DNA of 64,000 nt from Halomonas zincidurans B6 (GTDB lineage Bacteria; Pseudomonadota; Gammaproteobacteria; Pseudomonadales; Halomonadaceae): NCBI RefSeq assembly GCF_000731955.1, contig NZ_JNCK01000001.1, positions 2,604,001-2,668,000 on the forward strand, read 5' to 3'. Positions 50,517 to 59,068 of this stretch are shown piece after piece (within the stretch, counting starts at the first letter, position 1; every line of letters begins with the position of its first letter). A program made the position numbers and the translations under genes. The notes below the pieces were generated by a model. The model made no database searches, was not told where the DNA came from, and saw nothing but the letters and a program-made list of their open reading frames with translations.

Positions 50517-53404
50517 CACAGCACCTCCAGCGCTTCGCGCACTGCATCGCTGGTGGCCTGGGCCAGCGCGGTCGCGGCGTGGCGGCGTGCGCCGTCGAGG
50601 GTCAGCTCGCGCAGCCGCGCCTTGACCATCGGCACCTGGCGCAGCGACACCGACAGCTCGTCGACGCCCAGCCCGACCAGCACCGGCACCGCCTGCGGGT
50701 CGGAGGCCAGCTCGCCGCACACGCCGACCCACTTGCCCTTGGCATGGGCGGCCTCGACGGTCATCTGGATCAGTCGCAGCACCGCCGGGTGCAGGCCGTC
50801 GGACTGCGCGGACAGCGCCGCATGGCCGCGGTCGATCGCCAGGGTGTACTGGGTCAGATCGTTGGTGCCGATCGAGAAGAAGTCGACCTCCTCGGCCAGG
50901 CTCGGCGCCAGCAGCGCGCTGGAGGGGATCTCGATCATTACCCCGAGCTGCACGTCGGGGGCCTTGATCTCGGCCTGCAGGCGCTCGACGATCGCCTTGG
51001 CGGCGCGGAACTCGGCGACATCCTTGACCATCGGCAGCATGATTCGCAACGGCCGCTCGCCGGCCGCGCTGAGCAGCGCGCGCAGTTGGGTCTCGAGGAT
51101 CTCGGGGCGGGTCAGCGCCAGGCGGATGCCGCGCAGGCCGAGAAACGGGTTGTCCTCCTGGGGCAGCGGCCAGTACGGCAGCGGCTTGTCGCCGCCGACG
51201 TCCAGGGTGCGCGCCACCAGCGGGCGGCCGTCCAGCGCGTCGAAGGCCTCGCGGTACTCGCCGATCTGGGTGTCCAGGTCCGGCGCCTCGGCGTGAGCCA
51301 TGAACACGAACTCGGTGCGCAGCAGGCCGACGCCCTCGGCGCCGTAATCGACGGCGTCCACCGCGTGGGCGGTGTTGCCCAGGTTGGCGGCGACCTCGAC
51401 GCGGTGGCCATCCCGGGTGCGGCCAGGCTCAAAGCGTGCGGCATAGGCCTCGCGCTCGCGCCCCTCGCGCTCCTTCATGTGCAGCTCGGCGCGGGCGCGA
51501 CGCTGTGTCGAGGGCGCGGGAATGATCCGCCCGCGCTCGCCGTCGAGGATCAGCTCGCTGCCGTTGTAAAGCGTCATCACCCGTTCGCCGGCGCCGACCA
51601 CCGCGGCGATGCCCAGCGCCCGGGCGAGGATCGCGCTGTGCGAGGTCGCCCCGCCGCGCGCGGTCACGAGTCCGCGGACCTTGACGGTGTCGAGCCGCGC
51701 CACGTCGGAGGGGCCGACGTCTTCCATCACCAGGATGTAGGGCGTGTCCGGCGGCGCGGGCATCTCGACGCCGCACAGCAGGCCCAGCACCCGCCGGCCG
51801 ACATCGCGCAGATCGGCGGCGCGCTCGGCGAGCAATCGGTCGGCAAGCATTTCCTGGGCACGCGCCGCGGTGTCCACGCCGCGCCACCAGGCGGCCTCGG
51901 CGGACCAGCCGTCGTCGATGCCCTCGTGGGCGGCCTCGCGCAGCTCGGGATCCTCGAGCATCTCTTCGTGGATCGACAGGATCTCGGCAACCTCGCCGCC
52001 CTGGGCGCGGCGGATCAACGCCTCGAGCTGTTCGGCGGCTTCGCCCCGGGCCCGCGCCAGACGCGCCTTCTGGGCCTGCGGGTCGCCGCCGCGCGCAGCG
52101 TCGAGATCCCGCGCGCGCTCAGGATAGTCGAAGCACGGCAGACGCATCACGAACACCGGCGCCACCGCCAGCCCCGGCGACGCCGGTACCGCCGGGTGCG
52201 GCGTATCGTCTGGCAAGGGCAGCGGCGCAGTTGCGCTGCTGGTTGTGGTCGCCGGCTCGACGTCGACGTCACGGCGCTCGTCGAAAGCCACGACCTGCTC
52301 GCCGAGCCCCTCGCGCACCGCCTCGGCCATCGCCTGCACGGCCTGCGCCGCTCCCGTGCCTTCGGCGGAAAACACCAGCGTCTGGCCGCGCCGGGCGCCC
52401 AGCCCGATGACCTTGGTCAGGCTCGCCGCCGAAACCGCCTCGGCGCCGCCCTCGAGCAGCCGGACCTTGATGGGCAGGCCCTGATCGCGGGCCACCTGAA
52501 CCAACTGTTTGGCCGGACGGGCGTGCAGGCCATGGGCGTTGAGCACCCGAACGCGCATGGTTTCGGCCGCCGCGCGCTCGCCGGCCAGGCGCGCCAGCAC
52601 GCTCGGCGCGTCGGCATCGGCCAGCGTCTCGCCATCGCCAGCATCGAGCAGTTCAGCGAGCCGTTCGAGCAGGCCGCGATGGGCGTCACCCTGGGCGGCC
52701 AGGCAAAACACGCCGTTGACCGCACCCTTGGGGCCGACGAACGCCGACTCGGGGGTCGCCAGCGACAGCGCCGGGGTTGCCACGCCGAGCGTGGCACTGG
52801 CCAGCCACAGCCCCTGGCCCAGCGAGACCGGCTCCTGGGCGGCGATCGCGGCGACGAAGTCGGCGTTCACGCAATCGGCCTGGCGCAGCCGCGCGGCACC
52901 GGCCAGCGCCAGTTCGAAACGATCCCTGGCGGGGAAGCCCAGACACAGCGTATCGGCGTCGAGGCGTGCGATCACCGGCGCCCTGGACAGCTCGGCGATC
53001 ACCTCGGCGGCGCTATCGGCCTCGGCAAGACGTTCGGCGACGCCTTCGCGGTCGAGTACATGGGTCAACGCGCGCAGGATGTCGAGGTGCTCGTCGCTCT
53101 GCGCGGCGATGCTCACCAGCACGTGCACGCGATGGCCGTCGTGCCAGTCGACGCCGTCGGGGAACTGCAGCACGCGCACCCCGGTGGCCAGCACCTGGTC
53201 GCGGCTTTCGGGCGTGCCGTGAGGGATGGCGATGCCGTTGCCCAGATAGGTCGACGACTGCGCCTCGCGTGCGTGCAGGCCGTTGCGGTATTCGGGCGTG
53301 GCGCGCCCGGCATCGACCAGCGCCGCGGCGGCCTGGTCCAGGGCATCGCGCCAGTCGGCGGCCCGGCAGCCGAGCAGTACGTCCTGCTGGGTGAGCGTCA
53401 GCAT
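50516..53404 (-). CDS. fruB: Fructose PTS fused protein IIA-M-HPr-Enzyme I (FruB)
   Basis: 962 residues. IIA domain ~1-140 with phospho-His in GNGIAIPHGTPESRD (~62); central M domain ~150-270; HPr ~282-375 with His in NAHGLHARPAKQL (~294); Enzyme I ~405-955 with LVTARGGATSHSAILARALGIAAVVG (phospho-His ~589), FRTEFVFM-type region (LLRTEFVFMAHAEAPD) and GVCGELASDP. One chain therefore carries the full phosphorelay from PEP to the FruA IIB domain, as in pseudomonads. GAGGAG precedes ATG 53404. Two Cra-like operators lie 60-110 bp upstream. Confidence 0.93.
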   Translation of the reverse strand: MLTLTQQDVLLGCRAADWRDALDQAAAALVDAGRATPEYRNGLHAREAQSSTYLGNGIAIPHGTPESRDQVLATGVRVLQFPDGVDWHDGHRVHVLVSIAAQSDEHLDILRALTHVLDREGVAERLAEADSAAEVIAELSRAPVIARLDADTLCLGFPARDRFELALAGAARLRQADCVNADFVAAIAAQEPVSLGQGLWLASATLGVATPALSLATPESAFVGPKGAVNGVFCLAAQGDAHRGLLERLAELLDAGDGETLADADAPSVLARLAGERAAAETMRVRVLNAHGLHARPAKQLVQVARDQGLPIKVRLLEGGAEAVSAASLTKVIGLGARRGQTLVFSAEGTGAAQAVQAMAEAVREGLGEQVVAFDERRDVDVEPATTTSSATAPLPLPDDTPHPAVPASPGLAVAPVFVMRLPCFDYPERARDLDAARGGDPQAQKARLARARGEAAEQLEALIRRAQGGEVAEILSIHEEMLEDPELREAAHEGIDDGWSAEAAWWRGVDTAARAQEMLADRLLAERAADLRDVGRRVLGLLCGVEMPAPPDTPYILVMEDVGPSDVARLDTVKVRGLVTARGGATSHSAILARALGIAAVVGAGERVMTLYNGSELILDGERGRIIPAPSTQRRARAELHMKEREGREREAYAARFEPGRTRDGHRVEVAANLGNTAHAVDAVDYGAEGVGLLRTEFVFMAHAEAPDLDTQIGEYREAFDALDGRPLVARTLDVGGDKPLPYWPLPQEDNPFLGLRGIRLALTRPEILETQLRALLSAAGERPLRIMLPMVKDVAEFRAAKAIVERLQAEIKAPDVQLGVMIEIPSSALLAPSLAEEVDFFSIGTNDLTQYTLAIDRGHAALSAQSDGLHPAVLRLIQMTVEAAHAKGKWVGVCGELASDPQAVPVLVGLGVDELSVSLRQVPMVKARLRELTLDGARRHAATALAQATSDAVREALEVL

Positions 53405-53466
53405 GCAAAAGGCTCCTCGCGATGTGGGTAGCGACAGGCCAGCTATGCGGGTGCTTATTGCCGCTA

Positions 53467-53512
53467 GCTGAATCGTGTCACTTTGGAGACAATGCTATGC
53501 TGAAACGATCCA
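53467..53512. promoter_or_regulatory. Tandem Cra/FruR-like operators upstream of fruB
   Basis: GCTGAATCGTGTCA (53467-53480) and GCTGAAACGATCCA (53499-53512) both resemble the Cra (FruR) operator GCTGAAACGTTTCA, same orientation, 32 bp apart (three helical turns). They sit 63-108 bp before the fruB start codon. The likely ligand-controlled repressor is the LacI-type protein encoded at 59069. No binding data; assigned by consensus. Confidence 0.7.
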
Positions 53513-53689
53513 CTGGGTTTATCAAGCGACTCGTTCTACGACCTTCGCAGGGGATATGCTCGCCGCCGCGCCCGTTCTTCGCATATCAGCGTGAAAGAGA
53601 AGGAAAGCGGCATATGAAAAGACTTCTGTGCAAATCGTTCTGATACCAAGACCCCAACGCAAGCACACACCGCGGTAATGGATATTCGG
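53513..53689. other. Junction between fru control region and mercury block
   Basis: 177 bp with no gene I support. It includes a short frame at 53614-53643 (ATG AAA AGA CTT CTG..., nine codons, with AAGGA upstream) that is too short to judge. This is the left edge of the inserted mer region. Confidence 0.4.
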
Positions 53690-54088
53690 CTAGGAGGTCT
53701 CAGAAAGAATCTCTACGATGGGACACGTCGGCACATCCTCTCCGCTGCATTGCGCCGCCATCTCTTTCAAGGCGCGTTGCATGCGATGCAGATCATTTAT
53801 CTTGCGCTGGATCTCATCGGCATGCCTGAGTGCGAGCTCCTGTACCTGGGCGCAGGTGTAATGCCCGCCATCAACCAGTCGTAGCAGATCCTGCACTTCT
53901 TCGAGGGTGAATCCCAGTTCGCGGCTTCGGCGGATAAACGTCAGCCGCGTGAGGTGGCGCTCTTCATAGCTGCGAAAGCCGTTATCGCTTCGGGGCGGAT
54001 CCGGCAGAAGCCCGATTCGCTCATAGTAGCGAATGGTCTCGATGTTGCAGCCGGTCCGCTTGGCCAGCTCCCCTCGACGTAATGGCAT
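53690..54088 (-). CDS. merR: Mercury-responsive MerR-type regulator
   Basis: 132 residues. N-terminal winged helix (ELAKRTGCNIETIRYYERIGLLPDPPRSDNGFRSYEERHLTRLTFI), dimerisation coiled coil, and three Cys that fit the Hg(II) site: GGHYTCAQV (~80), AAQCSGEDVPTCPIVEIL (~115 and ~123). The protein represses and, with Hg(II), activates merTPA by untwisting the long-spacer promoter. Divergent from merT, with the operator between them. Related metal MerR proteins (ZntR/CueR type) lack this Cys pattern. Confidence 0.88.
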   Translation of the reverse strand: MPLRRGELAKRTGCNIETIRYYERIGLLPDPPRSDNGFRSYEERHLTRLTFIRRSRELGFTLEEVQDLLRLVDGGHYTCAQVQELALRHADEIQRKINDLHRMQRALKEMAAQCSGEDVPTCPIVEILSETS

Positions 54089-54103
54089 GGTCTATTTTCC
54101 CTG

Positions 54104-54134
54104 TTGATCCTGTATCAACTACAGGGGGTACTGT
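54104..54134 (+). promoter_or_regulatory. merTPA promoter with 19-bp spacer and MerR operator
   Basis: -35 TTGATC (54104-54109), -10 TACTGT (54129-54134), spacer exactly 19 bp. In the spacer lies the dyad CTGTA-TCAAC-TACAG (54110-54124), the MerR binding site. The overlong spacer is what MerR-family activators correct by DNA distortion. The divergent merR promoter must overlap. Confidence 0.85.
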
Positions 54135-54168
54135 AGCGACAAATGTCCCTATGGCAAAGAGGTTCACG

Positions 54169-54588
54169 ATGGCAACCAGCAAAGACCAGACGCTTGATCG
54201 AGGCGAGCAAGCCACACCGAGCCGATCAGGGCGCAAGGGGCTTTTGGCAGGTGGTGGCGCCATTGGCGCGGTACTCGCTTCCGCCTGCTGCATTCTGCCG
54301 CTGGTGCTGTTCTCACTGGGCATCGGGGGTGCCTGGATGAGTAATCTCACGATGCTTAAACCCTACCAGCCGCTCTTTATCGCCTTCACCTTGGTGATGC
54401 TCGGCATCGGCTTCTACACCGTCTACCGCAAGCCCAGCAACACCTGTCGGGCCGACGCCTGCAGCACGGATGGCTATTGTGGCACGCCGCTGGCCGAGCG
54501 GGTGATCAAGATCGCGCTATGGAGTGCGACACTGCTCATCGTGGTGGTGCTTGCCTGGCCGTATATCGTTCCACTCCTCCTGGGCTAA
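54169..54588 (+). CDS. merT: Mercuric ion transport protein MerT
   Basis: 139 residues from ATG 54169 (MATSKDQTLDRGEQATPSRS), with AAGAGG six bases upstream. Three TM segments (LLAGGGAIGAVLASACCILPLVLFSLGIGGAWM; LFIAFTLVMLGIGFY; VIKIALWSATLLIVVVLAWPYIV). The Cys pair ACCIL in TM1 and the cytosolic pair CRADACSTDGYC pass Hg(II) inward. It receives mercury from MerP and hands it to MerA. Confidence 0.9.
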   Translation: MATSKDQTLDRGEQATPSRSGRKGLLAGGGAIGAVLASACCILPLVLFSLGIGGAWMSNLTMLKPYQPLFIAFTLVMLGIGFYTVYRKPSNTCRADACSTDGYCGTPLAERVIKIALWSATLLIVVVLAWPYIVPLLLG

Positions 54589-54619
54589 TTAACTTTCTAA
54601 CTTTCGGGAGTCTTTCATC

Positions 54620-54925
54620 ATGAAAATTCGTACCTTGGCTGGCACGCTTGTCTTGTCCGTGGCAAGTATCGGGACGGCCTTCGCCGCTCAGCAGACCATC
54701 ACCCTGGCGGTTGACAACATGACCTGTTCGAGTTGCCGCTATATCGTCAAGAAGGCGCTCTTGAAAGTGCCCGGCGTGGAAACCGCCACGGTTTCCTACG
54801 CGGAAAAAAGCGCCACGGTAACCTTCGAAGATACCGAGGCAAGCGTGGCGGATTTGACCGCCGCCACCACCAATTCGGGCTATCCGTCGCGCCTGGCCGC
54901 CGAGAACACTGAACAAGCCCAGTAA
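54620..54925 (+). CDS. merP: Periplasmic mercury-binding protein MerP
   Basis: 101 residues: signal peptide MKIRTLAGTLVLSVASIGTA FAA, then an HMA fold with NMTCSSCRYIVKKALLKVPGVETATVSY; the MTCSSC Cys pair binds Hg(II). Starts 31 bp after merT with GGGAG upstream. Second gene of merTPA. Confidence 0.93.
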   Translation: MKIRTLAGTLVLSVASIGTAFAAQQTITLAVDNMTCSSCRYIVKKALLKVPGVETATVSYAEKSATVTFEDTEASVADLTAATTNSGYPSRLAAENTEQAQ

Positions 54926-54987
54926 CCGACTGGTCCTCATTCAACGAGGGCTGCGGGTGCTGTGCGAAAGGTTACCGAGGAGTGTCT

Positions 54988-56622
54988 ATGCAAACCACGA
55001 TCACAATTACCGGCATGACCTGCACGCGTTGCGCCGACTCGATCCAGGCAGCGCTCGATGCGCTGCCCGGGGTCGAGGCTGAGGTCTCTTATGACCAGGG
55101 CCGCGCGGTGATAACGCGCCCGGGCGAGGTGGGTACCGAGCGTCTGCTCGAGACGATCCGTGCCAAGGGCTATGGCGCCGAGTTGACGCAGGCCACAGCG
55201 CCAACCGACAACGCACGGGACAGTGACCATGGCCTGCATATCGCCGTGATCGGCAGCGGAGGGGCCGCCATGGCGGCGGCGCTGAAAAGCGTCGAGCGGG
55301 GCGCCCGTGTCACGCTGATCGAACAGGGCACCATCGGGGGCACCTGCGTCAACATCGGCTGTGTGCCTTCCAAGATCATGATCCGTGCCGCGCATGTTGC
55401 TCACCATCGCCGCGAAAGCCCGTTCGATGACGGCATCACGGCGACGGCGCCGAGCATTGATCGTGGCCGCTTGCTGGCCCAGCAGCAGGGGCGCGTGGAA
55501 GAGTTACGTCACGGCAAGTACGAAAGCATCCTGGAAGGCAACCCGGCCATCACGGTCATTCGCGGCAGGGCCCGCTTGCGTGATGCACAGACCCTGATTG
55601 TTGACCAGGACGATGGCAGCGAGCGTGAAGTCGTCTTCGACCGTGCCTTCATCGGCACCGGCGCGCGTCCCGCCATGCCGCCGCTTTCCGGGTTGGCTGA
55701 CACGCCCTACTGGACCTCGACCGACGCGCTGGCCAGCGACACCCTTCCCGAGCGTCTGGCGGTGATCGGGGCATCGGTAGTCGCGGTGGAACTGGCCCAG
55801 GCCTTCGCGCGGCTGGGCAGCCAAGTGACGATCCTGGCGCGTAGCCGCCTGTTCTCCCGCGAGGACCCGGCCATCGGCGAGGCCCTGGAAGCCGCTTTCC
55901 AGGCCGAAGGCATCGAAGTATTACGCGGCGTCCAGATCAGCCAGGTGGTGCATGGTGACGGTCAGTTCGTGCTTACGACGGACACGGGGGACATCAAGGC
56001 CGACAAACTGCTGGTCGCGACGGGCCGCACGCCCAATATCGAAACGCTGAACCTCGAGGCTATCGGCGTGGAGACGGCTCGCGGAGCGATTCTGGTCGAT
56101 GACTCGCTGCGTACCACCCTGCCCACTATCTATGCCGCTGGGGATTGCACCGACCAGCCGCAGTTCGTCTACGTCGCGGCTGCCGGCGGCAGCCGCGCCG
56201 CCATCAACATGACGGGAGGCGAGGCGCGCCTGGACCTGAGTGCCATGCCGGCGGTGGTCTTCACCGACCCGCAGATTGCTACCGTCGGTCTGTCCGAGGC
56301 CGAGGCCCAGGCTCAGGGATTCACAACCGACAGCCGGACCCTGACCCTGGATAACGTGCCCCGTGCGTTGGTCAACTTCGAGACCGGCGGCTTCATCAAG
56401 ATCGTCGCCGAGCGCGACAGCGGGCGGCTGCTCGGGGTTCAGGCCGTGACCGGCGAAGCCGGCGAACTCATCCAGACGGCGGTCATGGCCCTGCGTGCCC
56501 GGATGACGGTGCAGGACATTGCCGATGAACTGTTCCCCTACCTGACCATGGTCGAAGGACTCAAGCTCTGTGCCCAGACCTTCACCAAGGACGTCAAACA
56601 ACTGTCCTGCTGCGCGGGGTGA
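54988..56622 (+). CDS. merA: Mercuric reductase MerA
   Basis: 544 residues from ATG 54988 (GAGGAG five bases upstream). An N-terminal HMA domain (NmerA; TGMTCTRCADSIQ) precedes the flavoprotein disulfide reductase core: VIGSGGAAMAAAL (FAD), GGTCVNIGCVPSKIMI (redox Cys pair), NADPH site VIGASVVAVELAQAFARLGSQVTILAR, YAAGDCTDQPQFVYVAAAGG, and C-terminal LSCCAG, the Cys pair that collects Hg(II). It reduces Hg(II) to volatile Hg(0) with NADPH. Last gene of the operon. Confidence 0.95.
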   Translation: MQTTITITGMTCTRCADSIQAALDALPGVEAEVSYDQGRAVITRPGEVGTERLLETIRAKGYGAELTQATAPTDNARDSDHGLHIAVIGSGGAAMAAALKSVERGARVTLIEQGTIGGTCVNIGCVPSKIMIRAAHVAHHRRESPFDDGITATAPSIDRGRLLAQQQGRVEELRHGKYESILEGNPAITVIRGRARLRDAQTLIVDQDDGSEREVVFDRAFIGTGARPAMPPLSGLADTPYWTSTDALASDTLPERLAVIGASVVAVELAQAFARLGSQVTILARSRLFSREDPAIGEALEAAFQAEGIEVLRGVQISQVVHGDGQFVLTTDTGDIKADKLLVATGRTPNIETLNLEAIGVETARGAILVDDSLRTTLPTIYAAGDCTDQPQFVYVAAAGGSRAAINMTGGEARLDLSAMPAVVFTDPQIATVGLSEAEAQAQGFTTDSRTLTLDNVPRALVNFETGGFIKIVAERDSGRLLGVQAVTGEAGELIQTAVMALRARMTVQDIADELFPYLTMVEGLKLCAQTFTKDVKQLSCCAG

Positions 56623-56717
56623 CCAGCCACGATGCGAAGGGGCCGATGCGCTTGGCCACTACAACATGATCTCGGACGCAACCAATGCGCTGTGGCGTGA
56701 CCGCGCTGTCTCGGTCG

Positions 56718-56764
56718 AGGAGGCCGGGTTTCCGACACGGTTCTGGAACTGCACCCGGCCTCCT
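56718..56764. terminator. 12-bp perfect inverted repeat after merA
   Basis: AGGAGGCCGGGT (56718-56729) pairs with ACCCGGCCTCCT (56753-56764), loop 23 nt. No T run follows (GATCAG). It lies ~95 bp after the merA stop and is the likely operon end. A second small hairpin CCAGGC-AAG-GCCTGG is near 56788-56803. Confidence 0.55.
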
Positions 56765-56873
56765 GATCAGGCAGGTGTAGCGAGCCAGGCAAGGCCTGGC
56801 CCTGTCATCAAGGCCGCCGGGGCGGTCCTGGGCAGGCTGACTTTTTCAGTTACAGACATAAACAACCGCCACC

Positions 56874-56903
56874 TTGTCCCAGTGACAACTACAGGCCTAC
56901 GTT
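56874..56903 (+). promoter_or_regulatory. Putative second MerR-like promoter before the deleted reductase
   Basis: TTGTCC (56874-56879), 18-bp spacer, TACGTT (56898-56903). The spacer word ACAACTACAGG matches TCAACTACAGG of the merT promoter, and the site begins TTGTC...GACAA, a dyad. This suggests a duplicated or related operator drives the downstream gene. Boxes are weaker than in the first. Confidence 0.4.
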
Positions 56904-56961
56904 GACGTCAGCAAGGTCAGGAGTGTCAGCAACACCGCCGCTAAGCGAAGGAGTAAACAAG

Positions 56962-57930
56962 ATGGCAGCATCCTACGATCTCGTCGCCATCGGTACCGGC
57001 ACCGCCGCTAAAATAGTCGTCATGCGTGCCCAAGCCGCCAACTGGCGTGTGGCGATCATCGACTCCCGCCCCTTTGGGGGTACCTGTGCCCTGGTCGGCG
57101 GGGGCTATATTGCCGCAGAGTTCTCTCATCTGGCTGCCCGGGCCGGCGCCCAGGTCACCGTCCTGCAGCACGGCGAGCGGATGCTCAAGCCCTTCGATCC
57201 GGACCTGGTCGATTGGCTCATGGAATCCTTCCGTGATCAAGGTATCGATGTGCGCACCCAGACCACCGTGGACGCCATCGAAAAGACGGCCTCTGGCTAT
57301 AACGTTCGCACCTCCTCGAATGGCGAGACCGGCACGGTTGAAGCAGACCTGGTGGTCCATGCGGCCGGCAGAATACCGGCGCTCGAGGCCCTCAACCTGG
57401 AGGCGGCCGGTGTCGAGACCGAGAAAGGGCAACTATCGCTCAACGAGCATTTGCAAAGTACCTCGAATCCCGCCGTCTATGCCGCAGGCGATGCCGCCCA
57501 GGTGGGGCCACCGCTGACGCCGGTATCGAGTCATGATGCCAAGGTGGTCGCCGCCAACCTGATCGACGGCAAACGCACAATGCCGAATTACAAAGGGGTA
57601 CCGAGTGTCGCCTTCACCATCCCACCCATCGCCTCGGCCGGCCTCAACGAAGCGCAGGCCCACGCGCAAGGGCTGAAATTCCGCGTCTCGAGTCAACATG
57701 CCCCCGACTGGTTTACTGCCCGCCAGGCCGCCGAGCCGGTCTACGGGTTCAAGGTACTGATCGAAGAAGCGACGGAAAAGGTACTGGGCGCTCATCTCGT
57801 CGGCCCCAACGTGGATGAAGTCATCAATGTTTTCGCGCTGGCCATCCGGCATGGGCTCACCACCACGGATCTGAAGACCACGATGTTTGCCTACCCGACA
57901 GGAGCCTCGGACATAGGCTCGATGCTCTAG
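56962..57930 (+). pseudogene. NAD(P)/FAD disulfide reductase with internal in-frame deletion (glutathione-reductase-like)
   Basis: 322 residues from ATG 56962 (GAAGGAG upstream), against ~450 for the family. The start is normal (MAASYDLVAIGTGTAAKIVVMRAQAANWRVAIIDSRPFGGTCAL), but it jumps straight to the NAD(P) site VGGGYIAAEFSHLAARAGAQVTVL. About 120 residues are gone, including the second Cys of the CxxxxC redox pair and the rest of the FAD domain. The remainder (HAAGRIPALEALNLE, YAAGDAAQVGPPLTPV, dimer domain) is intact and in frame. It cannot catalyse dithiol reduction. The relation to mer genes is positional. Confidence 0.82.
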
Positions 57931-58042
57931 GATTTGTCCGAAAACTACCTGCGCTCGGCCATGGACGCCCATGGCTGAAGTCCTTGATACCGAGGGTTTT
58001 GTCGGGGCATGGATAAATTCTTATTCCCGGACAAGCCTTCAG
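57927..58042. repeat. MITE-like element A, shorter copy
   Basis: CTAGGATTTGTCCGAAAACT (57927) continues CCTGCGCTCGGCCATGG, matching the reverse-strand right end of the 39350-39496 element. The other end, on the reverse strand, is GAAGGCTTGTCCGGGAATAA (58041). Its left edge begins at the last codon of the deleted reductase (stop TAG inside CTAG), so the element supplies that gene's stop codon. It lies at the right edge of the mer block. Confidence 0.6.
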
Positions 58043-58046
58043 TCTA

Positions 58047-58622
58047 TCATCCGACCACGGATACGTAGGCGATCCATGTGCCTATGCCGATCAGGACAAG
58101 GCCACCAACGATCTCCGCCCGCTTACCAACCAGCGAGCCTATAGCCCGCCCAAGCATGATACCGATCGTGACCATCAGTGTTGTCGCCAAGCCGATTATT
58201 GCAGCTGCAACAAGGATGTTGACGTCGGTAAAAGCCAAGGTAATACCAACCGCCATCGCATCGATGCTCGTGGCAATAGCCGTAAGCGCTAGAAAAGGCA
58301 CAGATTTCGACCCGGCATCCTTTTTCTCGTCCTCCGGCTCCCCCCCATCCGACTTGAGTCCCTTATAAATCATGGAGAGACCGAGCATGCTCAACAGAGC
58401 AAAGGCGACCCAATGATCCCAGTTCGAAACCAGCCTATTGGCAGCCATCCCCAGTCCCCAGCCAATCACAGGAGTGATCGCTTCGACCGTTCCGAAAATA
58501 ATGCCAATACGCAGCGCTTCAACCAGGTGAGTTCGCCCGAGCGAAACGCCTCTGCCTATCGACGCAGCGAAGGCATCGGTCGACATTGCAAACGCCAAAC
58601 CTACTAGAGAAAGAAAATTCAT
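58047..58622 (-). CDS. mntP: Manganese efflux pump MntP
   Basis: 191 residues, six TM segments, with the paired motifs of the family: FAMSTDAFAASIGRGVSLGR in TM1 and LTAIATSIDAMAVGITLAF in TM4, whose Asp residues bind Mn(II). The central cytosolic loop is acidic (GGEPEDEKKDAG). It exports excess Mn(II). The GC content is lower than that of most neighbours and it abuts the mer block, so it may have come with it. In other bacteria mntP is preceded by a manganese riboswitch; see the next entry. Confidence 0.9.
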   Translation of the reverse strand: MNFLSLVGLAFAMSTDAFAASIGRGVSLGRTHLVEALRIGIIFGTVEAITPVIGWGLGMAANRLVSNWDHWVAFALLSMLGLSMIYKGLKSDGGEPEDEKKDAGSKSVPFLALTAIATSIDAMAVGITLAFTDVNILVAAAIIGLATTLMVTIGIMLGRAIGSLVGKRAEIVGGLVLIGIGTWIAYVSVVG

Positions 58623-59068
58623 AAGCTCACTGCTGGTTAAGCGGCTTTACCTGTCCCGCAAGGCAGGCTGAATCCGGCTATCGGCAAGGAGAGGAAAACC
58701 ATAGGCTTCATGCCAGGAATTTGCAATAAGCTATTGAAAATAAAGAATAAAAAATACCATGGTTAAGCAACCGAGTCGGCGTTAATCAGATTAAGGGGGG
58801 TTGATTGTTAGAATCCTGGTTGCATTACGCCAAGTTCGGCGGCGCGATGATGCCATCGGTTACGTGAGGATCGTGCTGCTGGTCGACGCGAGATCAAGCA
58901 CAGCCGCTGGCCACGCTGTACCCTCAATAGCCAGCTCAAGGCGCTGTGGCATGCACCCAGTGAAGCCGCGTTTACCGGCAAAATACGATGAACCTAAAAT
59001 GAATCTGGCGTTGTGCGCGTCTATGCCACGACCCTCGCCCGGGTTATCAACCATCGACAGGACGACCA
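58623..59068. other. Divergent intergenic region, mntP / cra
   Basis: 446 bp without a supported gene. The mntP side is AT-rich (58735-58765) and then has a structured stretch (58635-58700; CCTG...CAGG hairpin plus CGGCTATCGGCAAGG). That would suit a leader RNA such as a yybP-ykoY element, but I could not match its conserved cores, so I do not call it. The cra side shows no clear Cra operator. Confidence 0.45.

Noticed and set aside
50579..53431. A 950-codon plus-strand frame opposite fruB
   Set aside because: Antisense shadow of the fused PTS protein. It contains no domains, whereas the minus strand has all PTS motifs.
56630..56905. Additional mer gene (merE, merB or merC-like) after merA
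   Set aside because: The plus-strand frame (GADALGHYNMISDATNALWRDR...) shows no Cys motif or membrane segment of merC/E and no MerB similarity that I recognise. It overlaps the 12-bp inverted repeat, so I leave it unannotated.
58635..58720. Manganese (yybP-ykoY) riboswitch before mntP
   Set aside because: The position and a CCTG/CAGG hairpin are suggestive, but the conserved cores of the riboswitch could not be matched by eye. A covariance-model search would decide.
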